Positions 11,301-22,300 of a stretch of 64,000 bases of DNA are shown in pieces; position 1 is the stretch's first letter; each line of letters opens with the position of its first letter. The stretch comes from Lutraria lutraria. Lineage: Eukaryota > Mollusca > Bivalvia > Venerida > Mactridae. A program made the position numbers and the translations under genes. The stretch is from positions 7,066,840 to 7,130,839 of the forward strand of contig OZ026844.1 in the NCBI GenBank assembly GCA_964023205.1, read 5' to 3'. Below the pieces are notes generated by a model. It was not told where the DNA came from. It did not search any database and saw nothing but the letters and a program-made list of their open reading frames with translations.

Positions 11301-14300
11301 TACAAAATATAACAAAATATTATTTCCAGTATTGATATTATTTAAAGTCAAATGTTTAACCTTTCAGAAAATGTATAATTTATATATGTATGTTATTTGG
11401 TTTTAGAGTTTAACTTGCTACAGAATTATAAAATAATGTCATGCATGATATTTTAAGTTTCCAATTTAATCTATGTTATCTATGTCTCTGGGTATACAAA
11501 TATTTTTATCCAGAGGGTCGTATCTTCTCTAGCAATCTTGTGTATCCCTTTCTAGTTCTATCGGGATACTTAACATTCGTAATAAAATTTAAATAAGATA
11601 AAGCAACTAACATCGATCTTTTACTGGTTCATGGCCTTATATTTCCTCTCTGTTTATTAAAACAAACTCAAAATACATGACAAAACAGTTTATATCTACA
11701 AAATCCTGCCGATTAACAGCCATGTTGAAATTGACACGCCAAGAGTTGTTCCCCTTTCTATCGGTGTAAATTTAAAAATGTGCCAACTATGGAACGCCGG
11801 ATACATAATGATTTGACTATTATTGAATACGTTTAACATAGGAATAGTTAACTATTTTAGACAAATTTCAACAGTTGGTTCAATATAGCAAAATGGCTGA
11901 ACTCTTTGCAACTTTGAAATAAGATATATTTTTATATTTCACTTACTGAAACATGAATCTAACCCCTAGTAAAATCTGTAACAAGTACAAGATCTTATTA
12001 AAAAACTGCATTGAGAGCCGTAAAAATAGGTTATAAGTGTATGAATGAATCATATATAAGTGATAGACCCACATTTAGAATGTTCAAAATCGACAGGTGT
12101 CCGCTTGTGTATTATTAAAATGTGTTCATTGTTTTTACTGCAAATTATGACCTTAATGGCTTGCCATACTTTCAGTTCCCAGAAGTGTTACTAAATTTAG
12201 AAATTATTATACTTTCTGTTTGGTGACGTCACAATATATGTCAGACAACCTTTTTCACTAGCGATTTTAAAACTTAAACATTCGTTTACGGAAAATATAG
12301 AGGGTTTTATAAACATTGGGGTAGGCATCATTCGAAGAAAATCATTTTTCACCTGATTTTGTGTAAAATGGTTTAAGTAAAATTACCAGTATTTCAGACA
12401 ATTTTAGGAAAAAAGTTTGTTACAGACGAGTGACTTCTTGGTTATTGAGAAGGGAATGTAAAACAATCCATAGACGGCGCAAGGTTAACACCTCGCAGGA
12501 AAGACTGTTTACACCGATAAAATGGAAGCCCCAATAGAATGAGAACCCACTATACACTTAAAACCATGAAATACACTGTACCACGAATGCCCGGATAACA
12601 ACAGTAACTGACTCATGCGCGTCATCTCCATTTTCGTTTCTGCCAGACATCTGTAGGCAGGGAACCAGACAATTGTTTACATTGCATGCCCCGACTTTAA
12701 AACATTATTCATCAATGATTTATGTCATTTCTACAGTCAAGTCAATTTATCTTTCATGCAATCATTTGAATTCAATTCAAATTAATACTGCTATATAATT
12801 GTATCGCATTTTAATGCAATTTGTCTCTTAAAACACTTTTTTTATATTTCTGCAAATGAAAGATGGTCTACACAATGATTGGAGTTTAGTACTGTCACGA
12901 GAATTTTCGTATCTTACATTTGATTGGTCGATTCGCGTTTTTTTGTATACAATGTAAAAATAAATATGGCCGTCAGTGTTTCAAAGAATGCAATGCACCC
13001 GAACCGTACTGTAACAGTCTTGGTTCGTTTTTATGATCCTCTCTTCAAGTTCAATATTTATTGTATGTATATTCAATTTTGTATAGGTTTGGTGATAAAT
13101 GTTGAAACATTGGATCAAAATACCAGGTTCCACTGTTACTAATTGAATTTACTAATAACTAAATATATAAGGACACAGTTTTTGGGTTTACAGATACTTT
13201 TACTTTCTATTTATTTATAAGTTGTCACAATATTTATAACTGAAACAAGTTTATGGATTATAATAAACAAGGTGAACAATAGATAAGATGAATCAAATAC
13301 TCAACAATTCTAACCTTACCTAACTTAGTGTAATTTTACATAAAGACCATGAATTTAGAAGGAAAGAAATAAATTATTATTTAGTCTATGAATTTAGAAC
13401 CCTAGCTGGCCAAAATACAATAAAAATATCCCTTAAATTTACAAATGAGTTGGCATTTAAGTTCAGACAAGGGTAAACTCTACCTCGCAAATGTCAGTGA
13501 GCTGAGTTGTCTGAATGCTGGAATATACAGCCTTATATATCCTTACAGGGAGAGAAATCATGAGAATTTCATGATACACCCTTTTTGAATGACACAGGGG
13601 TATACTAAAACATGTATAGTGTAACACATAAACTGATGGTTAAAACAGTATGATTTTAAGTATATCAAATGAATAAAACGACCTTGGACACCCCAATGAC
13701 TAGATATTTTAACAATATTATTTAATGATTGCTTGAATAAACATGTGTCAAAGGAAAAATACCTTAGATTAAATGTATTCAAATAGAATCAAAATGGACT
13801 TATTGTAATAATAATTAATCATAGATGTTGGAAAGTAACTAAAAGTCAATTCTGCCACAGTACTGTACTTATTCATATTTTTAGATTAGTACTTAATATT
13901 TATTTTCTCTAATATTTCAGATTGTATTCAGAACCACAGAAATAAATGTATATGATCACAAATACAAGTGCGGGTTGTGTTCTATCTAGTTGAAATAAAG
14001 AACCCTCGAATATATGACCCCAGAATGTGTAACCAGCTACATCTATTTAATATAAAGGTATGCATAGTAATGATATATGAATGTCTGAAACATGAAATTT
14101 GCATCAATAAATTTGTCCATTTTGGTTGGCTTAAAAGAAGAACAGTGCACTTTAGAAATTGTGAAGTTGTAGTGCCACCAACATTTCCATTCCTTCAGGC
14201 TGTGAAAAGAAAACTTACTCCCTTGAAGTCACATCAATCCTTTCTGCCATATTTCAATATCGAAAAAAAGAACAACTTGTGTTTGCTAAATAAAATATGC

Positions 14301-14390
14301 GAAAAATAACACATGTTCTCTAATAAAACATAATTACACAACACGCTCATTTTGTGTAGGTAATTAAAAACAATAGTAAATGTTATTTTT
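8372..14390. other. Long non-coding stretch, no gene recognised
   Basis: About 6 kb of AT-rich DNA without a supportable coding region. Minor items are an imperfect hairpin at 9673-9712, a slightly more GC-rich patch near 9940-10020 with CACGTG (9959-9964) and GGGCGG (9972-9977), and another mixed-composition patch near 12420-12700. None is tied to a visible gene. A possible short terminal exon at 13921-13989 is discussed as a finding. The inverse copy of the AGAGACATAGATAACA motif ends at 11496. Confidence 0.5.
9673..9712. repeat. Imperfect hairpin around CCCAGGGA/TCCCTGGG
   Basis: The stem CCCAGGGA pairs with TCCCTGGG, and inner CTGTA pairs with TACAG after a two-base bulge. The outer TAT..ATA ends also pair with one mismatch. 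The loop is only a few bases. It is probably a tiny foldback repeat, with nothing to indicate a microRNA. Confidence 0.6.
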
Positions 14391-15705
14391 AGCTCACATG
14401 TCACAAAGTGACAAAGTGAGCTATTAGGATCACTCTCTGTCCGGCGTCGTGCGTCATGCGGTGTGCGTCATGCGTCGTCAAACTTTATGTTGTGACCACA
14501 CTAGGGGCCACATTTTTTGCTCAATTTTAGCAAAACTAGGTCAGAACGTTAATATCAACAAAATCTCGGACGAGTTCGATATTGGGCCATTTTGGGTAAA
14601 AAACTAGGTCACCAGGGCCAAATAAGGGAAAACCTTGTGAACACTTTAGAAATCACTGTTTTAACTGGATCTTCATGAAACTTTGTCAGAATGTTTATTT
14701 TAATAATATGTAGGTCAAGTTTGATAATGGGTCATTTCCGGTGAAAAACTAGGTCACTAGGGCAAATTGCTGGAAAACCTTGTGAACACTCTAGAAGTCA
14801 CTGTTTTGATTGCATGATCATGAAACCTTGTCAGAATGTTTGTCTTCATAATATCTTGGACGAGTTCGAACATGGGTCATCTTGGGTCAAAAACTAGGTT
14901 GCTAGGTCAAATCTTATGAAAAACCATGTTAACACTGTAGATTTCACAGTTATTATTGGATCTTCACCAAACTTTGTCAAATCGTTTGTTTTAATGATAT
15001 AACGGTCAGGTATAAATATGGGTCATCTGGGGTCAATAACTAGGTCACCAGGTCAAATCTTAGGAAAACTTTGTTAACACTGTAGATGTCACAGTTTTAA
15101 TTGGATCTTCACCAAACCTTGTCAGAATGTTTGCCTCAATGATATGTGGGTCAAAGTTGAACATGGGTCAGCCGTGGTCAAAAACTGGGTCACCAGGTCA
15201 AATCCTTGGTAAAAATCCTGTAAAAGCTCTAAATGTCATGGTTTTAATTAGATCTTGGCCAAACCCTGTTAGATTGTTTGTCTTAATTATATTAAGGACA
15301 AGTTCAAATATGGGTCACCTTGGGTCAAAAACCAGGTCACAAGGTCAAATCTTAGGAAAACCTTATTAACACCGTAGATGTCAAATTTTGATCGTATCTT
15401 CACCAAACCTAGTCAGAATGTTTGTCTTAATGATATGTAAGACAAATTCGAACATAGGTCGTCTGGGGTCAAAAACTAGGTCACGAGGTCAAATCTTAGG
15501 AAAACCTTGTCTAAGCTGTAGATTTCATGGTATTGATTGGATCTTCACCAAATTTTGTCAGAATGTTTGTCTTATTTATATGTAGGACAAGTTCTAACAT
15601 GGGTCATCTGGGGTCAAAAACTAGGTCACCGGTTCAAAACAATGTTTTAATGAGTGAACAGTGATTGTCATGTGAGCGATATAGGGCCATCTTGGCCCTC
15701 TTGTT
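14391..15705 (+). mobile_element. Bivalve AGCTCAC-type element with a 145-bp tandem core
   Basis: The left terminus is a double hairpin in which AGCTCAC pairs with GTGAGCT and inner GTCAC with GTGAC, followed by a GTCCGGCGTCGTGCGTC-type GC-rich strip. The core contains eight occurrences of an ACTAGGTCAC-like motif at 14603, 14748, 14893, 15039, 15184, 15331, 15475 and 15620, so the unit is about 145 bp. The right terminus is GGGCCATCTTGGCCC then TCTTGTT, a short 3' hairpin close to the end. Tandem core repeats between unique flanks, with a 3'-terminal hairpin, resemble the pearl/Helentron-like elements described in bivalves. No Rep/helicase frame is present, so the copy is non-autonomous. Superfamily placement is inference. 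Confidence 0.75.
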
Positions 15706-17608
15706 CTAATAAAACTCCACTCAGAAAACTGTTTCCTTACAATAAATGCGATACCAACAACAACAAAAATATGAACTATATTTGCAATGCAATTCAAAAT
15801 TTTGTGTTGAAGTGTTCTTGCAAAGTGCAAAACATGAAAGCAATCTGATTATGTCAAAATGAAGTGAATTTTAGGTACTGTGTCATAAGTTATGGCATTT
15901 TGTGAAAGGAAATCTTAAAAATATTTAAAAAAATCATCAAATATGTCCTTTTGGTGAGTGTTCAGTGCCAATTTTAAAAACTGGTGTTGTCTTTTTGTAA
16001 CAGGGACATTACGGTAATGTTTAGGGGAGATTACTGGTGTTTGGATTACTTTTTTAATTGAGTTGTCTGTTGGGTATTAGTCATGGTCAAGTGACTTTAG
16101 ACCAGTCAGCTGACCACACCTTTGTTATAATCAGTTGGAAAATAAGTCTTGAAGAGAGAACTTGATTTAGAGTTCTCTTCTGTCTTGAGAAAATTGATGT
16201 TTTAGATGTTTTAATTATATGATGGTTTGTATTGTATCTGGTTTTGTTCTTTTGTTTGATTTGTACAGCAAATGTGCATTTATTGATAATATTGGTCTGG
16301 TTGGTTTTAATTGTGTATTGGAGAATTATCAAGTTTGCCGCCATTTTTCACTGACTCTATTATTCAGTGCCGTATTTCGCGTGCCCGACTAAAGTGCGTT
16401 TTATTCTACTACATAATGTTAGGCGCATCAGGTTTAATTCAAGATGGCAGCATAACGTTCATTATTGGTTGAATCCTGTAATCATTTCACATTTCTCTAT
16501 GTGCTCTTACTTTTAACATTGCAGACACCATCCAGCCAGTGAGATTGTATGAGTGATACAAATTATTGTACATGTCAGCAAGATCCACAATCGGTAAGGA
16601 ACATGACTGTGTACTTTTATATTTTGTCTATATAACTTCTGTATGTGTTTTTATGATGTTGTTTAGGAATGTAACTTTACATTTATACGTATGGCCACTA
16701 GCTTCTGACTGTAAAGATGTTAATTCATATCGATACTACTTCATGCTGATTATTGTCACATTATATGTTTTGTATTTCAGTGCTGATCTATTATGAGAAT
16801 CTGTGATTATGTGACTATTATGATCATGGGAACTGCATGAAGAATAAATTATATATATTGAATCATACACCACCTAGTTAATTGTCTTCTCGACACACTC
16901 TTGAACATTGGGAATTTTATCCATGAACCCATAACCGAAAAGTTACATTTTGTAGTCACATGACAAAAGTTGTTCACCCCCAGTTGATAAGGATCATAGT
17001 TACTGGAGTACCTAAATTTGAAAAATGAATATTGGAATTGACCATTAAATTTTCATAAGCAACTTTACCTAGAAATGAAAGGGAGGTAACTCAAAAATTA
17101 AAAAAATCAATGAAATTAAAAGTAAAATATTTGGATTAATAATACATTAATGCATGAGTATAGAATCATTACTTGCTAATGTAGATATTGATATAGATAA
17201 ATGGAAAAAATGCTGAAAAAAAACACAAGGAAATGATGAGTTTGGTGGTTTGGTAGATCCCTGTCTTTAGGTATAAGTGCCCGAGTCATGTTTATTTGAA
17301 ATATCCACATTGAGGAAGGATTAGTTGATCAAGCAATGGGCTGTATACATTCTTTTAAATATTCTGACTCTGGATATTTTGAAACTGTACAATGTTGTTT
17401 TTTAATGATGGCCTCTGTTGTTCTGTTGGTGAACATTAAATTTTGTCACATTGCTAGCCTATTGCAAGAGTTGAATTTTCTTGCTTTTACCATTTAAGAA
17501 ATATTATAAAAAGTCAATTTCCATTAAGTCTAGCATGGGCAATATACAAAGTACAAGGTTTGTTTCTCAGTAAAGCTGTAGTAGATCTTGGGTCTTATGT
17601 GTTTTTAT
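15706..17608. other. Non-coding stretch
   Basis: No gene is supported. A short inverted repeat (GAAGAGAGAACT 16151-16162 with AGTTCTCTTC 16171-16180) is present. So is an exon-like 69-bp segment (16525-16593) with good splice-like borders but stops in every frame. A YY1-like GCCGCCATTTT lies at 16337-16347, and a GGGAGGTAACTC motif common in bivalve repeats near 17083-17094. Confidence 0.5.
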
Positions 17609-17987
17609 ACCTGGACCGCAAACAAAGTTTGAGAGGGGGTATATTGGAGTCACTGTGTCGGTTGGTCCGTCTGTCTGTCCGTACAAACATATTGGGTTTG
17701 GGTGACTCTTTGTTCAACCGGAGTCACTTAAAAAAATGTCCATCAGTGGATTTATGTGGCTAAAATCGGGCTTATGTGGCTAAATTTTAACAAATTTTAA
17801 CATGGGAAAGCCACTTAAGTAACCTATCGTTATGTAACCTATATAGTATGTCTGTCTGTCCGTCCACATTAAGTTTGTTGAGCGATGTTATGTCCCCTTG
17901 AACTTAGCTGTATAGTGTACTGTTGCATTCATAGTGTCAAAGCGGCGGCGGGGGTATTAGTCACCTCTATGACAGCTCTAGTTGCAA
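17609..17987 (+). repeat. Dispersed repeat 'CTGGACCGCAAACAAAG ... ACAGCTCTAGTTG'
   Basis: The left part reads CTGGACCGCAAACAAAG then a G-run and GTATATTGGAGTCAC, followed by a degenerate GTCC/GTCTGTCT-rich tract. The right part reads GGGGGTATTAGTCACC and GACAGCTCTAGTTG. I recognise both ends from repeats common in bivalve and other lophotrochozoan genomes, but no curated name can be given. It has no coding frame. The internal GTCTGTCTGTCC tract is microsatellite-like and occurs twice. Confidence 0.6.
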
Positions 17988-18440
17988 AAGGCATGACTTA
18001 TTTTGCTCTTATAAGTTGAGTTACAAATCTAAAAGGTTTGTACTTATTACGCTGTTGTCCTTCTGTTGTTTAAGAAGAGTATCAAAGTTTACATTCAGAG
18101 CCTGGTTTTTCAATGAAGTGATTTTTTTCCTGTTTTAAGAATTCATGCTTTTTCTATTTAAATTAATAGGAAGACAACTTGGCAACTTCTGTGTTTTAAT
18201 TTATTTTTTTGTGAGAATAAAGATAGTTGTCAGCTATTGCCATTAGTTGCTTTTTGATGAATGTTGACTCTTTTGGATAATTAATTTTTTTTTTCATATA
18301 GACAAGTTTAGCAGAGAGCGACATTAATGCAGGCGACACACTGTCCAGAAATTGACAGCAGATGGCCACACGAATATGGAATTTTGAATTTCACGCGAAC
18401 ATGGCCTAGATCCTAGTCAACAGCCAAATCAACAGCAAAA

Positions 18441-18696
18441 TCAAGTGTGATGCCTTTCGAAGATCACATGGTGGCCTTGTGTCCTTCTCTTCTGTACGAC
18501 CTTCTGTCCTTCGCCGGACTTAATCGTAAAGGCCTCTGGGCAGCTTATGTAGTTATAGAAGGCATTCCTACCTTTTGTCTTCAGTTCCATTAGAAGTGTG
18601 CTACAATGATCATAGCTTTCTCTTCTTTTATCAGACAGCCATTTCCTGACGTACAATGACCTCTTGTTTCCTCATTCGCCTGGGGTTGTCCATGCA
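18441..18696 (-). pseudogene. Possible CARD/death-fold exon relic
   Basis: Minus-strand frame ending in TGA at 18441. Residues such as LSDKRRESYD, STLLMELKTKGRNAF and YNYISCPEAF resemble the last two helices of a CARD (pattern LLxxLxxxGxxAFxxF), as in caspase or NLR adaptor proteins. The resemblance is from memory. Directly upstream on this strand is a strong acceptor-like sequence (T-rich, ending TTTCCAG) at 18697-18720, which would start an exon at 18696. However, the CARD-like frame contains an in-frame TGA within the first ten codons, and the frame opening with ATG at 18693 stops after 20 residues. As it stands the exon is broken or mis-bounded. A decayed exon is the best reading, and chance similarity remains possible. 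Confidence 0.33.
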
Positions 18697-18872
18697 CTGG
18701 AAATAAAAAGCAAAATAAAATAAGTACATTATCTATTGCAAGAGTCACCCTCTAAATGGTTACGACGAACCCAATGATGTATTACGTTGGTTTAATCCAG
18801 GGATTCTGACTAGTAACTGGTACATAAGTATAATGGCATGTGCGTGGCTACAAGTTCAAAATAGTTTTTGTT

Positions 18873-19328
18873 TACTGTATACGTCTTTAAATTGGCGGGG
18901 CTAAAATTTGGCGTTTTTTTGGAAATTTAAATATTGGCGGTGGTCAAGAATTGGCGATTTTCTTACATCGTTAGTAGTATCCCTTTGTTATAAAAAATTG
19001 CAAACACCATCGAAGATTAGCACCTTTTATTAACAAATTGTAATGGTTTGCTTGTTTGTCCATATCACTTAGCTTTTTTTGTTGATAACAACTATTTTTA
19101 TATGCCATTTTATGTATATATACAAAAGTATAACATATTTGCATTTATTTGCATATTTAACCACTGATTAAATATTTTAAGCTTAAGTCAAAATATTTTT
19201 TTTGCTATTATTGGCGGTGTTATATATCTGCGGTGTGAATTATTGGCAGGGTTTTAAATTGGCTGAAACCTATCAACCGCCAAAAAAGCGAACATTAAAC
19301 CACCGCCAAAATTTCAACGTATACAGTA
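18873..19328. mobile_element. MITE-like TIR element, shorter copy (TACTGTATACGT ends)
   Basis: Starts TACTGTATACGTCTTTAA and closes with ACGTATACAGTA, exactly the termini of the element at 7600-8371. TTGGCG motifs cluster near the left end (18890-18960) and TTGGCGG/CGCCAA near the right (19210-19315). The 456-bp copy has no transposase and is an internal-deletion relative of the 772-bp one. It ends only about 70 bp before the first recognisable satellite base at 19397. Confidence 0.75.
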
Positions 19329-19396
19329 TTTCATATTGTCTTTGTATGGCAAAAATGCCCGATGGCATCGATGATTACACAAAGAAAATACGATGA

Positions 19397-22300
19397 TGAA
19401 CATCTTTGATTTGCAATATCTCTACCATTATTTGGTCTTCAGCATTGAAACTGCACATGCTAGTAATGGACATCCCTGAAAATCAGGGACAGAAAAGGCG
19501 TTGCCATGCTTTGTTTACCTTGGAAGTTAATAACATTTTAGAAATGGCAGTTTGAGAGAAAATTTACTTGCGCGGGTGCTTTAGGACAAATTTTTATCTT
19601 TCATTTACTCTTTAATTGTAGATAGTACAAACATGGGACCATTACAGACAAGTAATATACATCAATGGAAATCTGTGGTGAAAGCAGATTTGGTATGGTA
19701 TGGTTACTTTTGGTGTTATTACATTTCTAGAATATCCTGGCGTCAAGATTTTACGACAAATCTAATTTTTTATTTTCTCCTTAAACGCTGTTGGTACATG
19801 AATGCAACTTTATTTACAAGTAGTTGGCATGGACAGAAGTCAGTAGCAAGGTTGAATTTGCTATGCTCTGCTTACTTTTGACTTTATTGAAATTCTAGAA
19901 ATGACCGTCTCCGAGGAAAATCTCAGTGAGTTGCTGAACATCTTTGATTTGCAATATCTCTACCATTATTTGGTCTTCAGCATTTAAACTGCACATGCTA
20001 GTAATGGACATACCTGAAAATCAGGGACACAAAAGGCGTTGCCATGCTTCGTTTAGCTTGGAAGTTATTAACATTTTAGAAATGGCAGTTTGAGAGAAAA
20101 TTTACTTGCGCAGGTGCTTTACGACAATTTTTTATCTTTCATTTACTCTTTAATTGTATATAGTACAGACATGGGACTATTACAGACAAGTAATATACAT
20201 CAATGGAAATCTGTGGTGAAAGCAGATTTGGTATGGTATGGTTACTTTTGGTGTTATTACATTTCTAGAATATCCTGGCGTCAGGATTTTACGACAAATC
20301 TAATTTTTTATTTTCTCCTTAAGCGCTGTTGGTACATGAATCCAACTTTATTTACAAGTAGTTGGCATGGACAGAAGTCAGTAGCAAGGTTGAATTTGCT
20401 ATGCTCTGCTTACTTTTGACTTTATTGAAATTCTAGAAATGACCGTCTCCGAGGAAAAACTCAGTGAGTTGCTGAACATCTTTGATTTGCAATATCTCTA
20501 CCATTATTTGGTTTTCAGCATTGAAACTGCACATGCTAGTAATGGACATCCCTGAAAATCAGGGACACAAAAGGCGTGGCCATGCTTCGTTTAGCTTGGA
20601 AGTTATTAACATTTTAGAAATGGCAGTTTGAGAGAAAATTTACTTGCGCGGGTGCTTTAGGACAAATTTTTATCTTTCATTTACTCTTTAATTGTAGATA
20701 GTACAGACATGGGACCATTACAGACAAGTAATATACATCGATGGAAATCTGTGGTGAAAGCAGATTTGGTATGGTATGGTTACTTTTGGTGTTATTACAT
20801 TTCTAGAATATCCTGGCGTCAGGATTTTACGACAAATCTAATTTTTTATTTTCTCCCTAAGCGCTGTTGGTACATGAATGCAACTTTATTTACAAGTAGT
20901 TGGCATGGACAGAAGTCAGTAGCAAGGTGGAATTTGCTATGCTCTGCTTACTTTTGACTTTATTGAAATTCTAGAAATGACGATGTTCGAGGAAAATCTC
21001 AGTGAGTTGCTGAACATCTTTGATTTGCAATATCTCTATTATTATTTGGTCTTCAGCATTGAAACTGCACATGCTAGTAATGGACATACCTGAAAATCAG
21101 GGACACATAAGGCGTTGCCATGCTTCGTTTAGCTTGGAAGTTATTAACATTTTAGAAATGGCAGTTTGAGAGAAAATTTACTTGCGAAGGTTCTTTACGA
21201 CAATTTTTTATCTTTCATTTACTCTTTAATTGTAGATAGTACAGACATGGGACCATTACAGACAAGTAATATACATCAATGGAAATCTGTGGTGAAAGCA
21301 GATTTGGTATGGTATGGTTACTTTTGGTGTTATTACATTTCTAGAATATCCTGGCGTCAGGATTTTACGACAAATCTAATTTTTTATTTTCTCCTTAAGC
21401 GCTGTTGGTACATGAATGCAACTTTATTTACAAGTAGTTGGCATGGACAGAAGTCAGTGGCAAGGTTGAATTTGCTATGCTCTGCTTACTTTTGACTTTA
21501 TTGAAATTCTAGAAATGACCGTCTCCGAGGAAAATCTCAGTGAGTTGCTGAACATCTTTGATTTGCAATATCTCTACCATTATTTGGTCATTAGCATTGA
21601 AACTGCACATGCTAGTAATGGACATACCTGAAAATCAGGGACACATAAGGCGTTGCCATGCTTTGTTTAGCTTGGAAGTTATTAACATTTTAGAAATGGC
21701 AGTTTGAGAGAAAATTTACTTGCGCGGGTGCTTTACGTCAATTTTTTATCTTTCATTCACTCTTTAATTGTAGATAGTACAGACATGGGACCATTACAGA
21801 CAAGTAATATACATCAATGGAAATCTGTGGTGAAAGCAGATTTGGTATGATATGGTTACTTTTGGTGTTATTACATTTCTAGAATATCCTGGCGTCAGGA
21901 TTTTACGACATATCTAATTTTTTATTTTCTCCTTAAGCGCTGTTGGTACATGAATGCAACTTTATTTACAAGTAGTTGGCATGGACAGAAGTCAGTAGCA
22001 AGGTTGAATTTGCTATGCTCTGCTTACTTTTGACTTTATTGAAATTCTAGAAATGACGATGTTCGATTAAAATCTCAGTGAGTTGCTGAACATCTTTGAT
22101 TTGCAATATCTCTACCATTATTTGGTCTTCAGCATTGAAACTGCACATGCTAGTAATGGACATCCCTGAAAACCAGGGACACAAAAGGCGTGGCCATGCT
22201 TCGTTTACCTTGGAAGTTATTAAAATTTTAGAAATGGCAGTTTGAGAGAAAATTTACTTGCGCGGGTGCTTTACTATAAATTTTTATCTTTCATTTACTC

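Noticed and set aside
12224..12231. Perfect CRE TGACGTCA, and an AP-1-like TGACTCA at 12609-12615
   Set aside because: About one copy of an 8-bp site is expected by chance in a window this size, and no gene start is visible nearby.
13968..14309. 113-codon plus-strand open frame
   Set aside because: It opens at GTG rather than ATG, has no recognised domain and overlaps AT-rich DNA. Not supported as a gene.
16525..16593. 69-bp segment bounded by AACATTGCAG and GTAAGG
   Set aside because: The borders look like splice sites, but all three frames contain stops and no neighbouring exon could be found. At most a non-coding exon.
21121..21145. CENP-B-box-like CTTCGTTTAGCTTGGAA in each monomer
   Set aside because: It matches the TTCG part, but only about six of the nine essential CENP-B box positions. 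Too weak to claim.
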